A stretch of DNA of 64,000 nucleotides from Heliomicrobium gestii (GCF_009877435.1 NZ_WXEX01000009.1:1-64000); one strand, 5' to 3'. Shown: positions 53,205 through 62,777, counted from the first letter of the stretch. The notes: generated by a model from the sequence alone, not told the origin. Program-made: numbers and translations.

Positions 53205-54554
53205 ATGACACCCACGCCTGAGCAACTGGCCATGGGGATCGACACCGTATGGGTGTTGCTGGCCGCCGCACTTGTCTTTTTCATGGAAGCCGGTTTTGCC
53301 GCCTTGGAGGCGGGATTCGTCAGGGCGAAAAACAGCATCAACATCATCATGAAGGTCTTTATGGATTGCACCGTCGGCATGCTCGGGTACTGGGCATTCG
53401 GCTTTGGCGTTATGTACGGCTTGGACAAGGCCGGCATCATCGGAATCAGCGACTTCTTCCTGCAAGGGCAGGCCGAACATCTGGGCCTGAAAATCCCTCT
53501 CTACGCCTACTGGCTGTTCCAAGCGGCCTTCGCCGTCGCTGTGGCGACCATTGTCTCCGGCGCGGTGGCGGAGCGGATGAAGTTTGGTCCTTATATCGTG
53601 TTTAGCTTTTTGGCCACCGCCATCATCTACCCGTTGGCCGGACACTGGGTTTGGAATGCCGACGGCTGGCTTGCCAAGATGGGCATGGTCGACTATGCCG
53701 GCAGCGCCGCCGTTCACGCTGTAGGCGGCTGGGCGTCCCTCGCGGCCATTCTCGTTCTGGGACCTCGCATGGGCAAGTTCAACGCCGACGGCAGCCCGAA
53801 CGTGATCCCCGGTCACAACCTGCCCCTGGCCGCCATGGGAGCTTTCATGCTGTGGTTCGGCTGGTTCGGATTCAACCCCGGCAGTTCCCTCTCCGGTCTT
53901 GACATGAATATCGCCCGCGTGGCCGTGACGACCAACCTGGCGGCGGCGGCAGGCGGCACCATGGGCGCCATCTATACGATGCTCAAATGGGGCAAACCGG
54001 ATCCCAGTATGGTCATCAACGGCTGCCTGGCCGGGCTGGTCGCCATCACCGCCGGTTGTGGCAGCGTATCACCGGTTGGCGCCGCCGTCATCGGCGCCAT
54101 CGCCGGCGTGCTTGTGGTTGAGGCTGTCGGCTGGGTCGATCACCTGCGGGCCGACGATCCTGTCGGCGCAGTGGCCGTTCACGGTTTCTGCGGCACCTTC
54201 GGCGTCATCGCCGTCGGCTTCTTCCACACCGAACGGGGCCTCCTCTACGGCGGCGGCATGGAACTGCTGGGCGTCCAGATCCTTGGCGTTCTCGCTGTCT
54301 CCCTCTTCGCCTTTGGCGCCACCTACCTGGTCTTCAGTGCCCTTAAGGCCACCGTCGGCATCCGCGTGAAGCCGGAAGAGGAGATTGACGGGATGGATCT
54401 GGCGGAACACGGCATCGCCGCCTATTCCGATGTGCCCAACTACACCGGCGCCCATCCGGCTGGCTTCCCTGTCGGCGGCCACCCCGCCGGTGGTCCTGCC
54501 GCTTTCGCCGAAGTCCCAGCCGGCTCGGCCCAGTGGACTTCCAGCAAGCCCTAG
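53205..54554 (+). CDS. amtB: Ammonium transporter AmtB
   Basis: 449 residues from ATG 53205, after GAGGAGGAG. About eleven membrane segments. Family marks: FFMEAGFAALEAGFVRAKNSINIIMKVF, AGSAAVHAVGGWASLAA (pore His), WFGWFGFNPGSSL and VHGFCGTFGVIAVG (second pore His). No long signal peptide is present. The C-terminal tail is Ala/Gly/Pro-rich and extends past the normal regulatory helix. The transcript begins with an attenuator, next to ANTAR and PII genes. Confidence 0.95.
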   Translation: MTPTPEQLAMGIDTVWVLLAAALVFFMEAGFAALEAGFVRAKNSINIIMKVFMDCTVGMLGYWAFGFGVMYGLDKAGIIGISDFFLQGQAEHLGLKIPLYAYWLFQAAFAVAVATIVSGAVAERMKFGPYIVFSFLATAIIYPLAGHWVWNADGWLAKMGMVDYAGSAAVHAVGGWASLAAILVLGPRMGKFNADGSPNVIPGHNLPLAAMGAFMLWFGWFGFNPGSSLSGLDMNIARVAVTTNLAAAAGGTMGAIYTMLKWGKPDPSMVINGCLAGLVAITAGCGSVSPVGAAVIGAIAGVLVVEAVGWVDHLRADDPVGAVAVHGFCGTFGVIAVGFFHTERGLLYGGGMELLGVQILGVLAVSLFAFGATYLVFSALKATVGIRVKPEEEIDGMDLAEHGIAAYSDVPNYTGAHPAGFPVGGHPAGGPAAFAEVPAGSAQWTSSKP

Positions 54555-54627
54555 GGGACTGTGCGCAGTCACGTCTCGCGCCAGTGCAAGCGGACGCCCG
54601 CGAAAGGTTTTTTCTCGTAGCGACAAC

Positions 54628-54674
54628 AAAGGGAGTGAGCATCCTCAGCGATGCCACTCCCTTTCGTTTTTTTC
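54628..54674 (+). terminator. Terminator of amtB
   Basis: AAAGGGAGTG-a-GCATC pairs with GATGC-CACTCCCTTT around CTCAGC, followed by CG and seven Ts. It overlaps the last codons of the convergent patatin gene. Confidence 0.85.
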
Positions 54675-55649
54675 TTGGTTCCCTCTGCCGATGCGGATGA
54701 CGAGTCCCTGTGATGTCCGGTGCTCCGTCACCGAGGGCTCTTTCGGCTGGACAGGGGGCGCTTGCAAGACGCGCCGGATCGATGGCATGACCGCCATGGC
54801 TGCAGCATACCCCACCTCGACGGCCGCGTCGATGTCATCGAAGTCAAAGACGCCCATGTGTCCAAGGGCCGGTTCGATGACCAGATCGGCGCCGCCCAGA
54901 ATCGTGCAGAGGTCGATCTCATAGCCCAGGATGTCGATGGAACGCAGGACTGTTCCGATGAGGTTGTCCGGCGGCGTTGCCGGTGTATCGGGGTCGCGCA
55001 GGCTGACACAGATGACCACTTTGGCGCCCAAGCTGCGGGCCAGGTCGGTGGGCAGATTGGCCCGCACGGCTCCGTCGACGAGGCAGTACCCCTTCAGGCG
55101 AACGGGATGAAAGACGCCGGGGATGCTCGAACTGGCCCGGACGGCCTGGGCAATGGGCACGCCGGTGACGAAGCGCCGGTAGGGAAGGGGATCCTTCGGT
55201 TCCAGTTCCTTCGGCAAAAAGCAGATCGTCGCGCCGGTGATCAGATCGACTGCGGTCACCACAACCCGTGGGTCTGTGTCGTCGAAGGTTTGCTGTCCCC
55301 AGATCTGGCGAAGCAGTTTTTCCAACTGGTTGCCCACAAGAAGGCCGGTAGGCAGACCGGGCCAGAGCGCCGCGTTGGGTCGACCTTGGGCCAGGCGGAG
55401 GAGTCCCAACAACGCCCCGGTCATCCAGTGCCAGTCAAAGTCAAAGAGAAAATGCCGTGAGGCCCGTTTGGCGATGGCGATCATGTCCTCGGCCCGGTGA
55501 CCGGTGCCGTAAAGGGCGCCGGCAATGCTGCCGGCGCTGACGCCGACGACAAGGGGAGGCCGCAGCCCTTCCTTTTCCAGAGCCTGGATCACGCCGATAT
55601 GGGCGGCGCCGCGCGAACCGCCGCCGCTGAGGACCAATGCCCAGTCCAT
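54645..55649 (-). CDS. Patatin-like phospholipase
   Basis: 334 residues from ATG 55649 (MDWALVLSGGG), 6 bases after GAGAGGGGG; ATGs at 55655 and 55667 overlap that site. The oxyanion loop is LSGGGSRGAAHIGV, the nucleophile Ser is in VGVSAGSIAGAL, and the catalytic Asp in LVDGAVRANLP. These RssA-like serine hydrolases act on phospholipids or lysophospholipids at the membrane. The last 40 residues are poorly conserved and overlap the amtB terminator. Confidence 0.9.
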   Translation of the reverse strand: MDWALVLSGGGSRGAAHIGVIQALEKEGLRPPLVVGVSAGSIAGALYGTGHRAEDMIAIAKRASRHFLFDFDWHWMTGALLGLLRLAQGRPNAALWPGLPTGLLVGNQLEKLLRQIWGQQTFDDTDPRVVVTAVDLITGATICFLPKELEPKDPLPYRRFVTGVPIAQAVRASSSIPGVFHPVRLKGYCLVDGAVRANLPTDLARSLGAKVVICVSLRDPDTPATPPDNLIGTVLRSIDILGYEIDLCTILGGADLVIEPALGHMGVFDFDDIDAAVEVGYAAAMAVMPSIRRVLQAPPVQPKEPSVTEHRTSQGLVIRIGRGNQEKNEREWHR

Positions 55650-55744
55650 CGCCATCCCCCTCTCCATGACAGATACTTATGTGGCAGAGAGGGGAAAAAT
55701 GTTAGAATCAGGGATGCTCAACGGGGAGTGGCGAGGGGAAACCC

Positions 55745-55773
55745 TTGACGAAGCGCGCTTCAACACGTATGCT
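55745..55773 (+). promoter_or_regulatory. Promoter of molybdenum-cofactor operon
   Basis: TTGACG (55745-55750), 17 bases, TATGCT (55768-55773). The predicted leader is about 155 bases long. Confidence 0.6.
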
Positions 55774-55779
55774 AAAAAC

Positions 55780-55936
55780 ATCACAAGCGCGCTCAGAATA
55801 TTGGAATTTCTCTCCGAATGGGGACGGCTGTGGGTTATTTTGATGATGGACGAGCCCGCTTCCCGCCTGCTTTTCATAAACCGGCGCCGCTTGCTTTATT
55901 GCCGCGATGTACGCTTGGATGGGGAGGAAGCATGTC
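55780..55936 (+). promoter_or_regulatory. Structured leader of molybdenum-cofactor operon
   Basis: GCTTCC (55858-55863) can pair with GGAAGC (55926-55931) and so sequester the ribosome site GGGGAGGAAG (55921-55930) of the first gene. Inside lie further pairings such as CGGC (55882-55885) with GCCG (55901-55904). A translational switch is possible. It does not clearly match the Moco riboswitch consensus from memory. Confidence 0.4.
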
Positions 55937-56134
55937 GTGACAACGAATCGACCGGACGAACAGACCATGACGGCGATCCGAAAGGCCATGGTCGACGCCG
56001 TTGCCGATAACCGGCTGACCTGTGCCGATGCCCGGGCCATCGCTGAGACCTTTCACGTGCCTTACAGCCTCGTTGGACGCCTGGCCAACGATCTGAAGAT
56101 CAAAATCCGCCACTGCGAGTTGGGCTGCTTCTAA
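55937..56134 (+). CDS. Small Cys-tailed protein of molybdenum operon
   Basis: 65 residues from GTG 55937, with GGGGAGGAAG 7-9 bases upstream. The helical body (TMTAIRKAMVDAVADNRLTCADARAIAETFHVPYSLVGRLANDLKI) is followed by KIRHCELGCF, a Cys-x-Leu-Gly-Cys-Phe ending that recurs in small proteins beside moa genes in anaerobes. The helix-turn-helix-like middle could bind nucleic acid, and the Cys pair could bind metal. It is 61 bases ahead of moaA. Role unknown. Confidence 0.75.
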   Translation: MTTNRPDEQTMTAIRKAMVDAVADNRLTCADARAIAETFHVPYSLVGRLANDLKIKIRHCELGCF

Positions 56135-56195
56135 CCGCTGATTTAACGGGGTTCCCTTCTATGCACTCATACTGCCAAGAGACGGGGTGGCCGAA

Positions 56196-57179
56196 ATGAT
56201 TGATGCCTTCGCTCGGGACATCCACTACCTGCGCGTCTCTGTCACGGATCGCTGCAACCTTCGCTGTGTCTACTGCATGCCGGAGGAGGGCATTCCCCTT
56301 GTCGACCACCGCCAGGTGTTGCGTTTCGAAGAGTTTGAACGGCTGATTGCCATCGCCGCCAGCCAGGGCATCCGCCGTGTGCGGATCACCGGCGGCGAGC
56401 CGCTGGTGCGCAAGGGGATCGTCCCCTTCGTGTCGCGGGTGAAAGCGATGGCGGGCATCGAAGACGTGGCACTCACCACCAACGGCATCCTGTTGCCGTC
56501 CTTTGCCGGCGATTTGCAGGCGGCCGGCCTGGATCGCGTCAATATCAGCCTGGACACGCTGCGGCCGGAGCGCTTTCGCGACGTCACCCGTGTGGGACGG
56601 ATCGACGATGTTTGGGCTGGCGTCGAGGCCGCCCTGGCGGCCGGCCTGCATCCCGTCAAGCTGAATGTCGTCGTCATGGGCGGCGTCAACGACGACGAAC
56701 TGGCCGACTTTGCCCGCCTCACCCTGCAGTGGCCTGTCCACGTGCGTTTTATCGAACTGATGCCCATCGGAGAGGGCGATCCCCGTTTTCGCGGCCAATT
56801 TGTTTCCATTGAACAGATGAAAACAAAGATGGCCCAGGAGGGGTTGCGACTGGTCCACCACCCCGGTATCCGCGGTGGCGGACCCGCTCGCTATCACACC
56901 CTGGAGGGCGCTTTGGGGACAGTCGGTTTTATCAGCGCCATGTCGAAACACTTTTGCGGCGCCTGCAACCGACTGCGGCTGACGGCTGAGGGGAAACTGC
57001 GTCCCTGCCTCCACTCGCGACAGGAGATCGATCTGCGAGCGCCCTTGCGACGAGGCGCGCCCGACCATCTGCTGGCGCGGATCTTTCAAAGAGCCGTCGA
57101 GGCCAAACCCTATCAGCACAGCATGCTCGATGAAGGCTGGGGTGACCGGTCACGCCGCATGTCCCAGATCGGGGGATGA
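56196..57179 (+). CDS. moaA: GTP 3',8-cyclase MoaA
   Basis: 327 residues from ATG 56196, 8 bases after GGGG; GTG 56187 overlaps that site. A radical-SAM enzyme that converts GTP to the cyclic precursor handled by MoaC, first step of molybdopterin synthesis. N-terminal cluster: SVTDRCNLRCVYCMP. Also RITGGEPLVRKGI, TTNGILL, NISLDTL, FIELMPIGEG. C-terminal cluster: CGACNRLRLTAEGKLRPC. The usual final GG is present (SQIGG). Leads to moaC, MOSC and mogA. Confidence 0.96.
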   Translation: MIDAFARDIHYLRVSVTDRCNLRCVYCMPEEGIPLVDHRQVLRFEEFERLIAIAASQGIRRVRITGGEPLVRKGIVPFVSRVKAMAGIEDVALTTNGILLPSFAGDLQAAGLDRVNISLDTLRPERFRDVTRVGRIDDVWAGVEAALAAGLHPVKLNVVVMGGVNDDELADFARLTLQWPVHVRFIELMPIGEGDPRFRGQFVSIEQMKTKMAQEGLRLVHHPGIRGGGPARYHTLEGALGTVGFISAMSKHFCGACNRLRLTAEGKLRPCLHSRQEIDLRAPLRRGAPDHLLARIFQRAVEAKPYQHSMLDEGWGDRSRRMSQIGG

Positions 57180-57301
57180 GCGACTGAGCAGAGGCAATGG
57201 ATTTGTCTGAAGAAGCCTCCGTAAGGGCATGAGCCCCCGTATCGGGGGAGGTTCGATAAAGGCGATGAGTTTGATTAAAGCGATGACAGCGGAGGTGGCG
57301 A

Positions 57302-57781
57302 ATGGATCCTTTGACGCATTTTGATGAAAAAGGCGGCGCTCGCATGGTCGATGTGAGCCTGAAGGGGGAGACGCGGCGCGAAGCGGTGGCTCGCGGACGG
57401 GTGCTCATGCACCGGGACACTTTCCGGCGTGTCCGGGACGGCCAGATCGCCAAAGGTGATGTGCTGGCTGTGGCCCGCCTGGCAGGCATTATGGCCGCCA
57501 AGCGGACGAGCGACCTGATCCCCCTCTGTCACCCCCTGTTTCTCACCGGTGTCGACGTGACCTTTACCCTCGACGAACTCCATTCGACGGTGGAGATCGA
57601 GAGCCGCGTCAAAACAACCGGCAAGACCGGTGTGGAGATGGAGGCCTTGACGGCTGTATCGGTGGCCGCCCTGACCATCTACGACATGTGCAAGGCCATG
57701 GACAAGGGCATGGTCGTCAGCGACATCCGGCTCGTCGAGAAGATAGGGGGCAAGAGCGGGCACTTCATCAGGGAGGAATGA
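57302..57781 (+). CDS. moaC: Cyclic pyranopterin monophosphate synthase MoaC
   Basis: 159 residues from ATG 57302, after GGAGGTG. It converts the MoaA product to cPMP. Motifs: [48 protein letters not shown] and [28 protein letters not shown] with KIGGKSG at the end. Length matches the family. Preceded by a 122-base gap carrying only a GC-rich hairpin (CCCCCG-tat-CGGGGG). The following MOSC gene nearly overlaps. Confidence 0.96.
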   Translation: MDPLTHFDEKGGARMVDVSLKGETRREAVARGRVLMHRDTFRRVRDGQIAKGDVLAVARLAGIMAAKRTSDLIPLCHPLFLTGVDVTFTLDELHSTVEIESRVKTTGKTGVEMEALTAVSVAALTIYDMCKAMDKGMVVSDIRLVEKIGGKSGHFIREE

Positions 57782-57783
57782 CT

Positions 57784-58260
57784 GTGGCAATGATCGTGGC
57801 TGTTTGCAGCAGCGAAAAAAAGGGGATGCGCAAGCAGAACGTCGGACAGGGGATGTTGGAGGCGGGCTTCGGTCTCACCGGTGACGCCCACGGCGGCCCC
57901 TGGCACCGTCAGGTGAGCTTGCTGGCGATTGAGAGCATTCAAAAGATGCGCGATCTGGGCCTTGATGTCCATCCCGGCGATTTTGCCGAAAACATCACCA
58001 CCGAGGGCATCGACTTGACCGCACTGCCCATCGGCGCCCGGCTAAAACTGGGTTCGGAAGCCGTTGGCGAGGTGACCCAGATCGGCAAGGAGTGCCATAC
58101 CCGTTGCGCGATTTACCACCAGGCCGGCGACTGTGTCATGCCCAAAGAGGGTATCTTCATCCGGGTGCTGGCAGGCGGCCTTGTCCGGGTTGGCGATGCG
58201 ATAGAGGTCAGCGAACTTGAAACAGGAGCGAAGGTTGCCGGAGAGGGGGAGCGCCCATGA
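57784..58260 (+). CDS. MOSC-domain protein
   Basis: 158 residues from GTG 57784, 7 bases after GGAGG; ATG 57778 is too close. MOSC domains bind or transfer the sulfurated molybdenum cofactor. Typical pieces: GFGLTGDAHGGPWHRQVSLLAIESI, GDFAENITTEGIDL, LKLGSEAVGEVTQIGKECHTRCAIY (conserved Cys) and GIFIRVLAGGLVRVGD. Stand-alone MOSC proteins in Moco operons often act with MogA. The stop overlaps the mogA ATG (ATGA). Confidence 0.9.
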   Translation: MAMIVAVCSSEKKGMRKQNVGQGMLEAGFGLTGDAHGGPWHRQVSLLAIESIQKMRDLGLDVHPGDFAENITTEGIDLTALPIGARLKLGSEAVGEVTQIGKECHTRCAIYHQAGDCVMPKEGIFIRVLAGGLVRVGDAIEVSELETGAKVAGEGERP

Positions 58261-58748
58261 TCCGCGTTGGCATCCTCACGGCCTCTGACAAGGGAAGCCG
58301 TGGCGAGCGGGAGGATCGCTCAGGCCGGCTGATCGAAGAAGCCGTCCAAACCATCGGCGGCGCGATGGCCGCCTACAAGGTCGTTCCCGACGAGCGGGAT
58401 CAGATCGCCGCTGCGCTCCGGGAGATGACCGACGATCTTGGATTGGATCTGATCTTCACCACCGGCGGGACGGGTTTCTCGCCCCGTGACGTCACCCCCG
58501 AAGCGACCCTCGATGTGGCGGAACGAATGGTTCCCGGCATCGCCGAGGCGATGCGGGCGGAAAGCATGAAGATCACGCCCCGGGCGATGCTCACCCGCAG
58601 TGTCGCCGCGATTCGCGGCCGAACCCTGATCGTCAACCTTCCCGGCAGCCCCAAGGCGGTCCAGGAGTGCCTCGATATCATCCTGCCGGCTTTGCCCCAC
58701 GGGATCGAGATCCTCAAGGGCGAAGCGAGCGAGTGCGCGCGCAGATAG
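58257..58748 (+). CDS. mogA: Molybdopterin adenylyltransferase MogA/MoaB family
   Basis: 163 residues from ATG 58257, coupled to the MOSC gene by ATGA. It adenylylates molybdopterin before metal insertion. Motifs: GILTASDKGSRGEREDRSG, FTTGGTGFSPRDVTPEAT (active loop), RSVAAIRGRTLIVNLPGSPKAVQECLDIILPALPHGIEIL. Last gene of the operon (small protein, moaA, moaC, MOSC, mogA). No moaD, moaE or moeA is in the window, so the pathway must be completed elsewhere. Confidence 0.94.
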   Translation: MIRVGILTASDKGSRGEREDRSGRLIEEAVQTIGGAMAAYKVVPDERDQIAAALREMTDDLGLDLIFTTGGTGFSPRDVTPEATLDVAERMVPGIAEAMRAESMKITPRAMLTRSVAAIRGRTLIVNLPGSPKAVQECLDIILPALPHGIEILKGEASECARR

Positions 58749-58854
58749 ACGGGCGATCGTGTTCCTTAAGCGAAGGAAAATTCCTCCGGTTCTAGCCCCC
58801 CTTGAAGGCAAAATACCCTCTCTGTAGGAGGTTTTTCCGGAAGGGGGGCTCCCC

Positions 58855-59571
58855 ATGCGACGATGGTGGTGGTGGATCGCCGGTTTCACCGCCCTGTTTT
58901 TGATCGTGGGCCTCGGCGGCGGTTACCTGATGTGGAAAGCCCATGAAGAACTCTGGAATCCCAAGGATCCGATGACGGTCGTCAAGCGCGCCGTCGCGGG
59001 CACCCTGCAAAGCCCCAGTTTTTCCTTCGAGAGCACCTTTCTCATCCGTGTCGACGGGCGCGAAGAGGTGATCAGCCGGTTTTCTGGCGACCGGGCCGAA
59101 GGGGAGAAGTTTCACCTGAAAGGGACGCTCCTTCAATCGCCGGCCGAGATCTACACGGCGGGCAACCTCTTTTACCTCTGGGATCCCGTCAAGAAAAACT
59201 GGTACACCATTGAGAAAAACCGCTTTGGTCCTCAGGACTTGCTGCTTTCTGAGATCAGCCCGCTGACGGCGTTGGACATCAAAAACATCGAAGGCGTCAC
59301 CGTCACCGGGATCGATAGTGTCGACGAAGACAAGTGCCTGATCATGGAGTGCCGGACCGAGGTGTCTAACCGCCTTTTGGCGGCTCTCTGGAAAGATTTT
59401 TACTACCGCATCTGGGTGGATCCTGAGAAAAACCGCATCTGCAAGGTGGTCGTCGAGGCCACCAGCCGCAACGGACCGAGGGATCGGCTGATCCTGATGC
59501 TGAAGTTTTGGAATTATGGCGGCCAACAGAACATCGATCTGCCGAGGGTGGCGGAACGGCAGCAGTTGTAA
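58855..59571 (+). CDS. Membrane-anchored protein, LolA/LppX-like fold suspected
   Basis: 238 residues from ATG 58855, after GGAAGGGGGG. The N-terminus MRRWWWWIAGFTALFLIVGLGGGYLMW is one membrane anchor. The outside part is beta-rich (FSFESTFLIRVDGREEVISRFSGDR, EIYTAGNLFYLWDPVKKNWYTIEKN, YYRIWVDPEKNRICKVVVEA), in the style of half-barrel lipid-carrier-like proteins. No lipobox. The four consecutive Trp near the start are unusual. Function unknown. Confidence 0.7.
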   Translation: MRRWWWWIAGFTALFLIVGLGGGYLMWKAHEELWNPKDPMTVVKRAVAGTLQSPSFSFESTFLIRVDGREEVISRFSGDRAEGEKFHLKGTLLQSPAEIYTAGNLFYLWDPVKKNWYTIEKNRFGPQDLLLSEISPLTALDIKNIEGVTVTGIDSVDEDKCLIMECRTEVSNRLLAALWKDFYYRIWVDPEKNRICKVVVEATSRNGPRDRLILMLKFWNYGGQQNIDLPRVAERQQL

Positions 59572-59577
59572 AATAGG

Positions 59578-59610
59578 AAAAAGGGATCGTGTCTGCCACG
59601 ATCCCTTTTT
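59578..59610. terminator. Bidirectional terminator
   Basis: AAAAAGGGATCGTG pairs perfectly with CACGATCCCTTTTT, 5-base loop, between convergent genes. Confidence 0.85.
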
Positions 59611-59664
59611 CCCCTTGATCATTTGGCGCTTGGCGAAAAACCTACCGGTCGGCGGGAAGGTCCA

Positions 59665-59895
59665 TCAAGAGGATTGCGCCAATTCGACGGGCACAACGGC
59701 CACCCAGGCTTTCTCTTTAGGGCTAAAATAAACACGATGACAGCGCAACTGCTGTTCTTCGACCCAACGGACGGCGTCGACGAGCCGTTCCGGATCGGCA
59801 TCGACCGGGATGACAATGCCCTGCTCGGCGCTCCAGTTTCCAGCCCTATGTACCGCCTCAATGAAGGCCACCTTGGTTTTTTTCACCACCGGCAT
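59665..59895 (-). CDS. Small hypothetical protein, 76 aa
   Basis: ATG 59895 with AAGGGGGTGAT upstream. MPVVKKTKVAFIEAVHRAGNW, EQGIVIPVDADPERLVDAVRWVEEQQLRCHRVYFSPKEKAWVAVVPVEL: mixed alpha/beta with one Cys, no signal or membrane part. No family recognised. Single-gene leftward unit ending at the shared terminator. Confidence 0.65.
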   Translation of the reverse strand: MPVVKKTKVAFIEAVHRAGNWSAEQGIVIPVDADPERLVDAVRWVEEQQLRCHRVYFSPKEKAWVAVVPVELAQSS

Positions 59896-60045
59896 TCAAT
59901 CACCCCCTTCAGGGAGATTATACCACCAAAATATGGAAATGACATAGGCGATTGTGATAAAAAACAGTTAAATCACAGCCCATCTGGTCTCGCGTTAACG
60001 GTAGAGGGCTGACATTGCAGCGAAAAAAGGCGCAAGGAGATAGAT

Positions 60046-60357
60046 ATGCATCATCACCGCTTTTTTCAGGATTGGACCATCACGCCGGCAGCCCAGGCTT
60101 TCATTGAACAAAAGGGCGGCGCCATCCATATCCCCATGAACCTGTCTGTGGGCTGCTGCATCCACCTGGACGCGCCGCCGGAGATCGAAGTGGGACCGCC
60201 TCGCCCGCAGGATCCTGCCGCCTATGAGCGCTTTGAAAAAGACGGTGTGACCATCTATCAGGACAAGCGCTTTGATTGCGGTCACCCGCTCACCATCGAT
60301 CTCTCACGGGGCTTGCTCCGGGCGAAGCTGGCCGTAAAGGGCTGGCGGCTGGCCTAA
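60046..60357 (+). CDS. CC/Se-motif family small protein (Cys form)
   Basis: 103 residues from ATG 60046, after AAGGAGATAG. The pattern [41 protein letters not shown] and the C-terminal [26 protein letters not shown] matches a small family in which one of the paired Cys may be selenocysteine in some genomes. Here both codons are Cys (TGC TGC). Redox or metal binding is likely, activity unknown. It precedes hpt but the latter has its own promoter. Confidence 0.75.
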   Translation: MHHHRFFQDWTITPAAQAFIEQKGGAIHIPMNLSVGCCIHLDAPPEIEVGPPRPQDPAAYERFEKDGVTIYQDKRFDCGHPLTIDLSRGLLRAKLAVKGWRLA

Positions 60358-60409
60358 CAACGCCGAAGGATTTGAGCCGACCTTTGCGAAAGGAAACAAG
60401 GCTTTTCTG

Positions 60410-60439
60410 TTGACATCATTTTTCATTCGTTGGTATAAT
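60410..60439 (+). promoter_or_regulatory. Promoter of hpt-guaA
   Basis: Consensus TTGACA (60410-60415), 18 bases, TATAAT (60434-60439). The leader carries a hairpin GGCCGG (60484-60489) with CCGGCC (60499-60504), followed by TTATTT, possibly a weak attenuator. Confidence 0.85.
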
Positions 60440-60535
60440 TTTAGCGATTCAACAAAGAGTATACCTGATTGGAACGTCGTCATGGCCGGGCTTAAGAGCC
60501 GGCCTTATTTCGTATTTCAGGAGGCGGCAACAGCG

Positions 60536-61078
60536 ATGGACAAGGTCATCGATCGCGTACTGGTCAGTGAAGCAGCGATTCAAGCCAAGGTGCGCGAATT
60601 GGGCGAACAACTTTCTACGGACTATGCAGGCAAGGATTTGTTGGTCGTGGGCATCCTCAAAGGCGCCCTCGTCTTCATGGCCGACCTGATCCGGGCCATC
60701 CGCATCCCCATCGAGATCGACTTCATGGCTGTCTCCAGTTATGGACAAGGGACCAAATCATCGGGCGCCGTTCGGATCATGAAGGACCTCGATCGGGCGA
60801 TCGAAAACCGGCACATCCTCATCGTCGAAGACATTGTCGATACCGGTCTCACCCTGAACTATCTGGTGGACAACCTCAAATCGCGGGGCGCTGCCTCGGT
60901 GAAGGTCTGCACCATTCTGGACAAGCCGAGCCGCCGCAAGACGCCTGTCGCCCCCGATTACAACGGTTTCACCATCCCGGACGAGTTTGTTATCGGCTAT
61001 GGTCTTGACTATGCCGAACAATATCGCCACATTCCTTTTGTGGCCGTGCTGAAGCGGGAAGTCTACGAAAAAAAGTAG
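60536..61078 (+). CDS. hpt: Hypoxanthine phosphoribosyltransferase
   Basis: 180 residues, standard length, from ATG 60536 with AGGAGG 11 bases upstream. It salvages hypoxanthine and guanine with PRPP. The PRPP loop is [15 protein letters not shown], the flexible loop [15 protein letters not shown], the base-binding region [43 protein letters not shown]. Promoter with consensus boxes at 60410. guaA follows after 101 bases, both serving GMP supply. Confidence 0.95.
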   Translation: MDKVIDRVLVSEAAIQAKVRELGEQLSTDYAGKDLLVVGILKGALVFMADLIRAIRIPIEIDFMAVSSYGQGTKSSGAVRIMKDLDRAIENRHILIVEDIVDTGLTLNYLVDNLKSRGAASVKVCTILDKPSRRKTPVAPDYNGFTIPDEFVIGYGLDYAEQYRHIPFVAVLKREVYEKK

Positions 61079-61179
61079 TCCTGCCAAAAGAAGTGGTTAC
61101 GCGAGAAACATATCGACCCGCTGGAAACAAAAAGGTAAGCAAAACGGATCTGCTAGGACTTCGAGAGGAGCGAACTTTT

Positions 61180-62721
61180 TTGACGAAACCCCATGAAACC
61201 ATCCTGGTCCTCGATTTTGGCGGTCAGTACAACCAACTGATCGCCCGCCGCGTCCGGGAATTGCACGTCTACTGCGAGATGCACCCCTTCACGATGAGCA
61301 TCGACGCCATTCGGGAGATGAACCCGAAGGGCATCATCTTCACCGGCGGCCCGTCCAGCGTCTATGCGGAAAAGGCGCCTGCCGTCGACCCGGCCATCTA
61401 TGACCTGGGCATTCCCATCCTGGGCATCTGCTATGGCATGCAGCTCATGGTCAACCAGCTCGGCGGCAAGGTCGGCGGGGCTGAGTCGCGTGAATTCGGC
61501 AAGGCGTCCCTCACCATCACCGTTTCGGAAGGTCCCTTCGCCGGCATGGAAGGCGATGTGCAGTGCTGGATGAGCCATGGCGACAAGGTCGAGATGTTGC
61601 CCCATGGCTTTGTCAGCTCCGGCAAAACGGACCATGCCCCCTTTGCGGCTATGGCCGATCCGGTGCGCCGCTTCTACGGCGTCCAGTTCCACCCCGAAGT
61701 GCGTCACACGCCCCAAGGCATGGATATGATGCGGAGCTTCCTCTTCGGCGTCTGCGGCTGCACCGGCGAGTGGACCATGGAGAACTTCATTGAAGAACAG
61801 GTGGCCGCCATTCGTGAACGCGTCGGCGGCGGCAAAGTGCTCTGCGCCCTCTCGGGCGGCGTTGACTCCTCTGTGGCGGCGCTCCTCGTCCACCGGGCCG
61901 TCGGCGAGCAACTGACCTGTGTCTACGTGGATCACGGCTTCATGCGTCTCAACGAATCGGAGCGGATCGTTAAAACCTTCCGCGACGAGTTGGGCATGAA
62001 CCTGATCGCCGTCGAAGCGTCGGAACGCTTCCTGGCCAAGGTGGCCGGCGTCTCTGATCCGGAAACGAAGCGCAAAGGCATCGGCAACGAGTTCATCCGC
62101 GTCTTTGAAGAGGAAGCGGCCAAACTGGGTCAGGTCGACTTCCTGGTTCAGGGCACCCTCTACCCGGACGTGGTCGAGAGCGGCACCGCGACGGCAGATA
62201 CGATCAAAACCCACCACAACGTGGGCGGCCTGCCGGAGGACATGAAGTTCGAATTGATCGAGCCCCTGCGCACCCTCTTCAAGGACGAGGTCCGGGAAGT
62301 CGGTCAAAAACTGGGCCTTCCCGAAGACATCGTCTGGCGCCAGCCCTTCCCCGGACCGGGCCTGGCCATCCGCGTTCTCGGCGAGATCACCAAGGAGAGC
62401 CTGGACATCCTGCGCCACGCCGACGACATCGTCTTCCAGGAGATCAAAAAAGCCGGCCTCTACCGGCAGATCTGGCAGTCCTTTGTCGTGTTGCCCACAT
62501 CTGTCCGCAGCGTCGGCGTCATGGGCGACTGCCGCACCTACGAATACCCGGCCATCCTGCGCGCCGTCACCTCGGACGACGCCATGACGGCCGACTGGGC
62601 GCGACTGCCCTATGAACTGCTCGAAAAGATCTCCAACCGGATCGTCAACGAGGTCAAAGGGGTCAACCGGGTCGTCTATGATATCACGTCGAAGCCGCCG
62701 GGGACGATTGAGTGGGAGTAA
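61180..62721 (+). CDS. guaA: GMP synthase (glutamine-hydrolysing)
   Basis: 513 residues, the typical length, from TTG 61180, 9 bases after GAGAGGAG; the frame upstream is unsupported. The amidotransferase domain has [15 protein letters not shown] (nucleophilic Cys) and YGVQFHPEV; the ATP pyrophosphatase has [17 protein letters not shown]. The dimerisation domain ends in [19 protein letters not shown]. It makes GMP from XMP, glutamine and ATP. Strong terminator at 62778. Confidence 0.97.
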   Translation: MTKPHETILVLDFGGQYNQLIARRVRELHVYCEMHPFTMSIDAIREMNPKGIIFTGGPSSVYAEKAPAVDPAIYDLGIPILGICYGMQLMVNQLGGKVGGAESREFGKASLTITVSEGPFAGMEGDVQCWMSHGDKVEMLPHGFVSSGKTDHAPFAAMADPVRRFYGVQFHPEVRHTPQGMDMMRSFLFGVCGCTGEWTMENFIEEQVAAIRERVGGGKVLCALSGGVDSSVAALLVHRAVGEQLTCVYVDHGFMRLNESERIVKTFRDELGMNLIAVEASERFLAKVAGVSDPETKRKGIGNEFIRVFEEEAAKLGQVDFLVQGTLYPDVVESGTATADTIKTHHNVGGLPEDMKFELIEPLRTLFKDEVREVGQKLGLPEDIVWRQPFPGPGLAIRVLGEITKESLDILRHADDIVFQEIKKAGLYRQIWQSFVVLPTSVRSVGVMGDCRTYEYPAILRAVTSDDAMTADWARLPYELLEKISNRIVNEVKGVNRVVYDITSKPPGTIEWE

Positions 62722-62777
62722 GGGAGAGCCTCTCGCATAAATCGCTTGTCGCATAAATAGGCATATAAAGTGAAAAG

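Noticed and set aside
55525-55936. 161-residue frame across the molybdenum-operon leader
   Set aside because: It starts antisense to the patatin gene and crosses the promoter and leader; no domain.
60484-60510. Hairpin in the hpt leader as a purine riboswitch
   Set aside because: No purine aptamer core; only a short GC stem with a weak T-rich tail.
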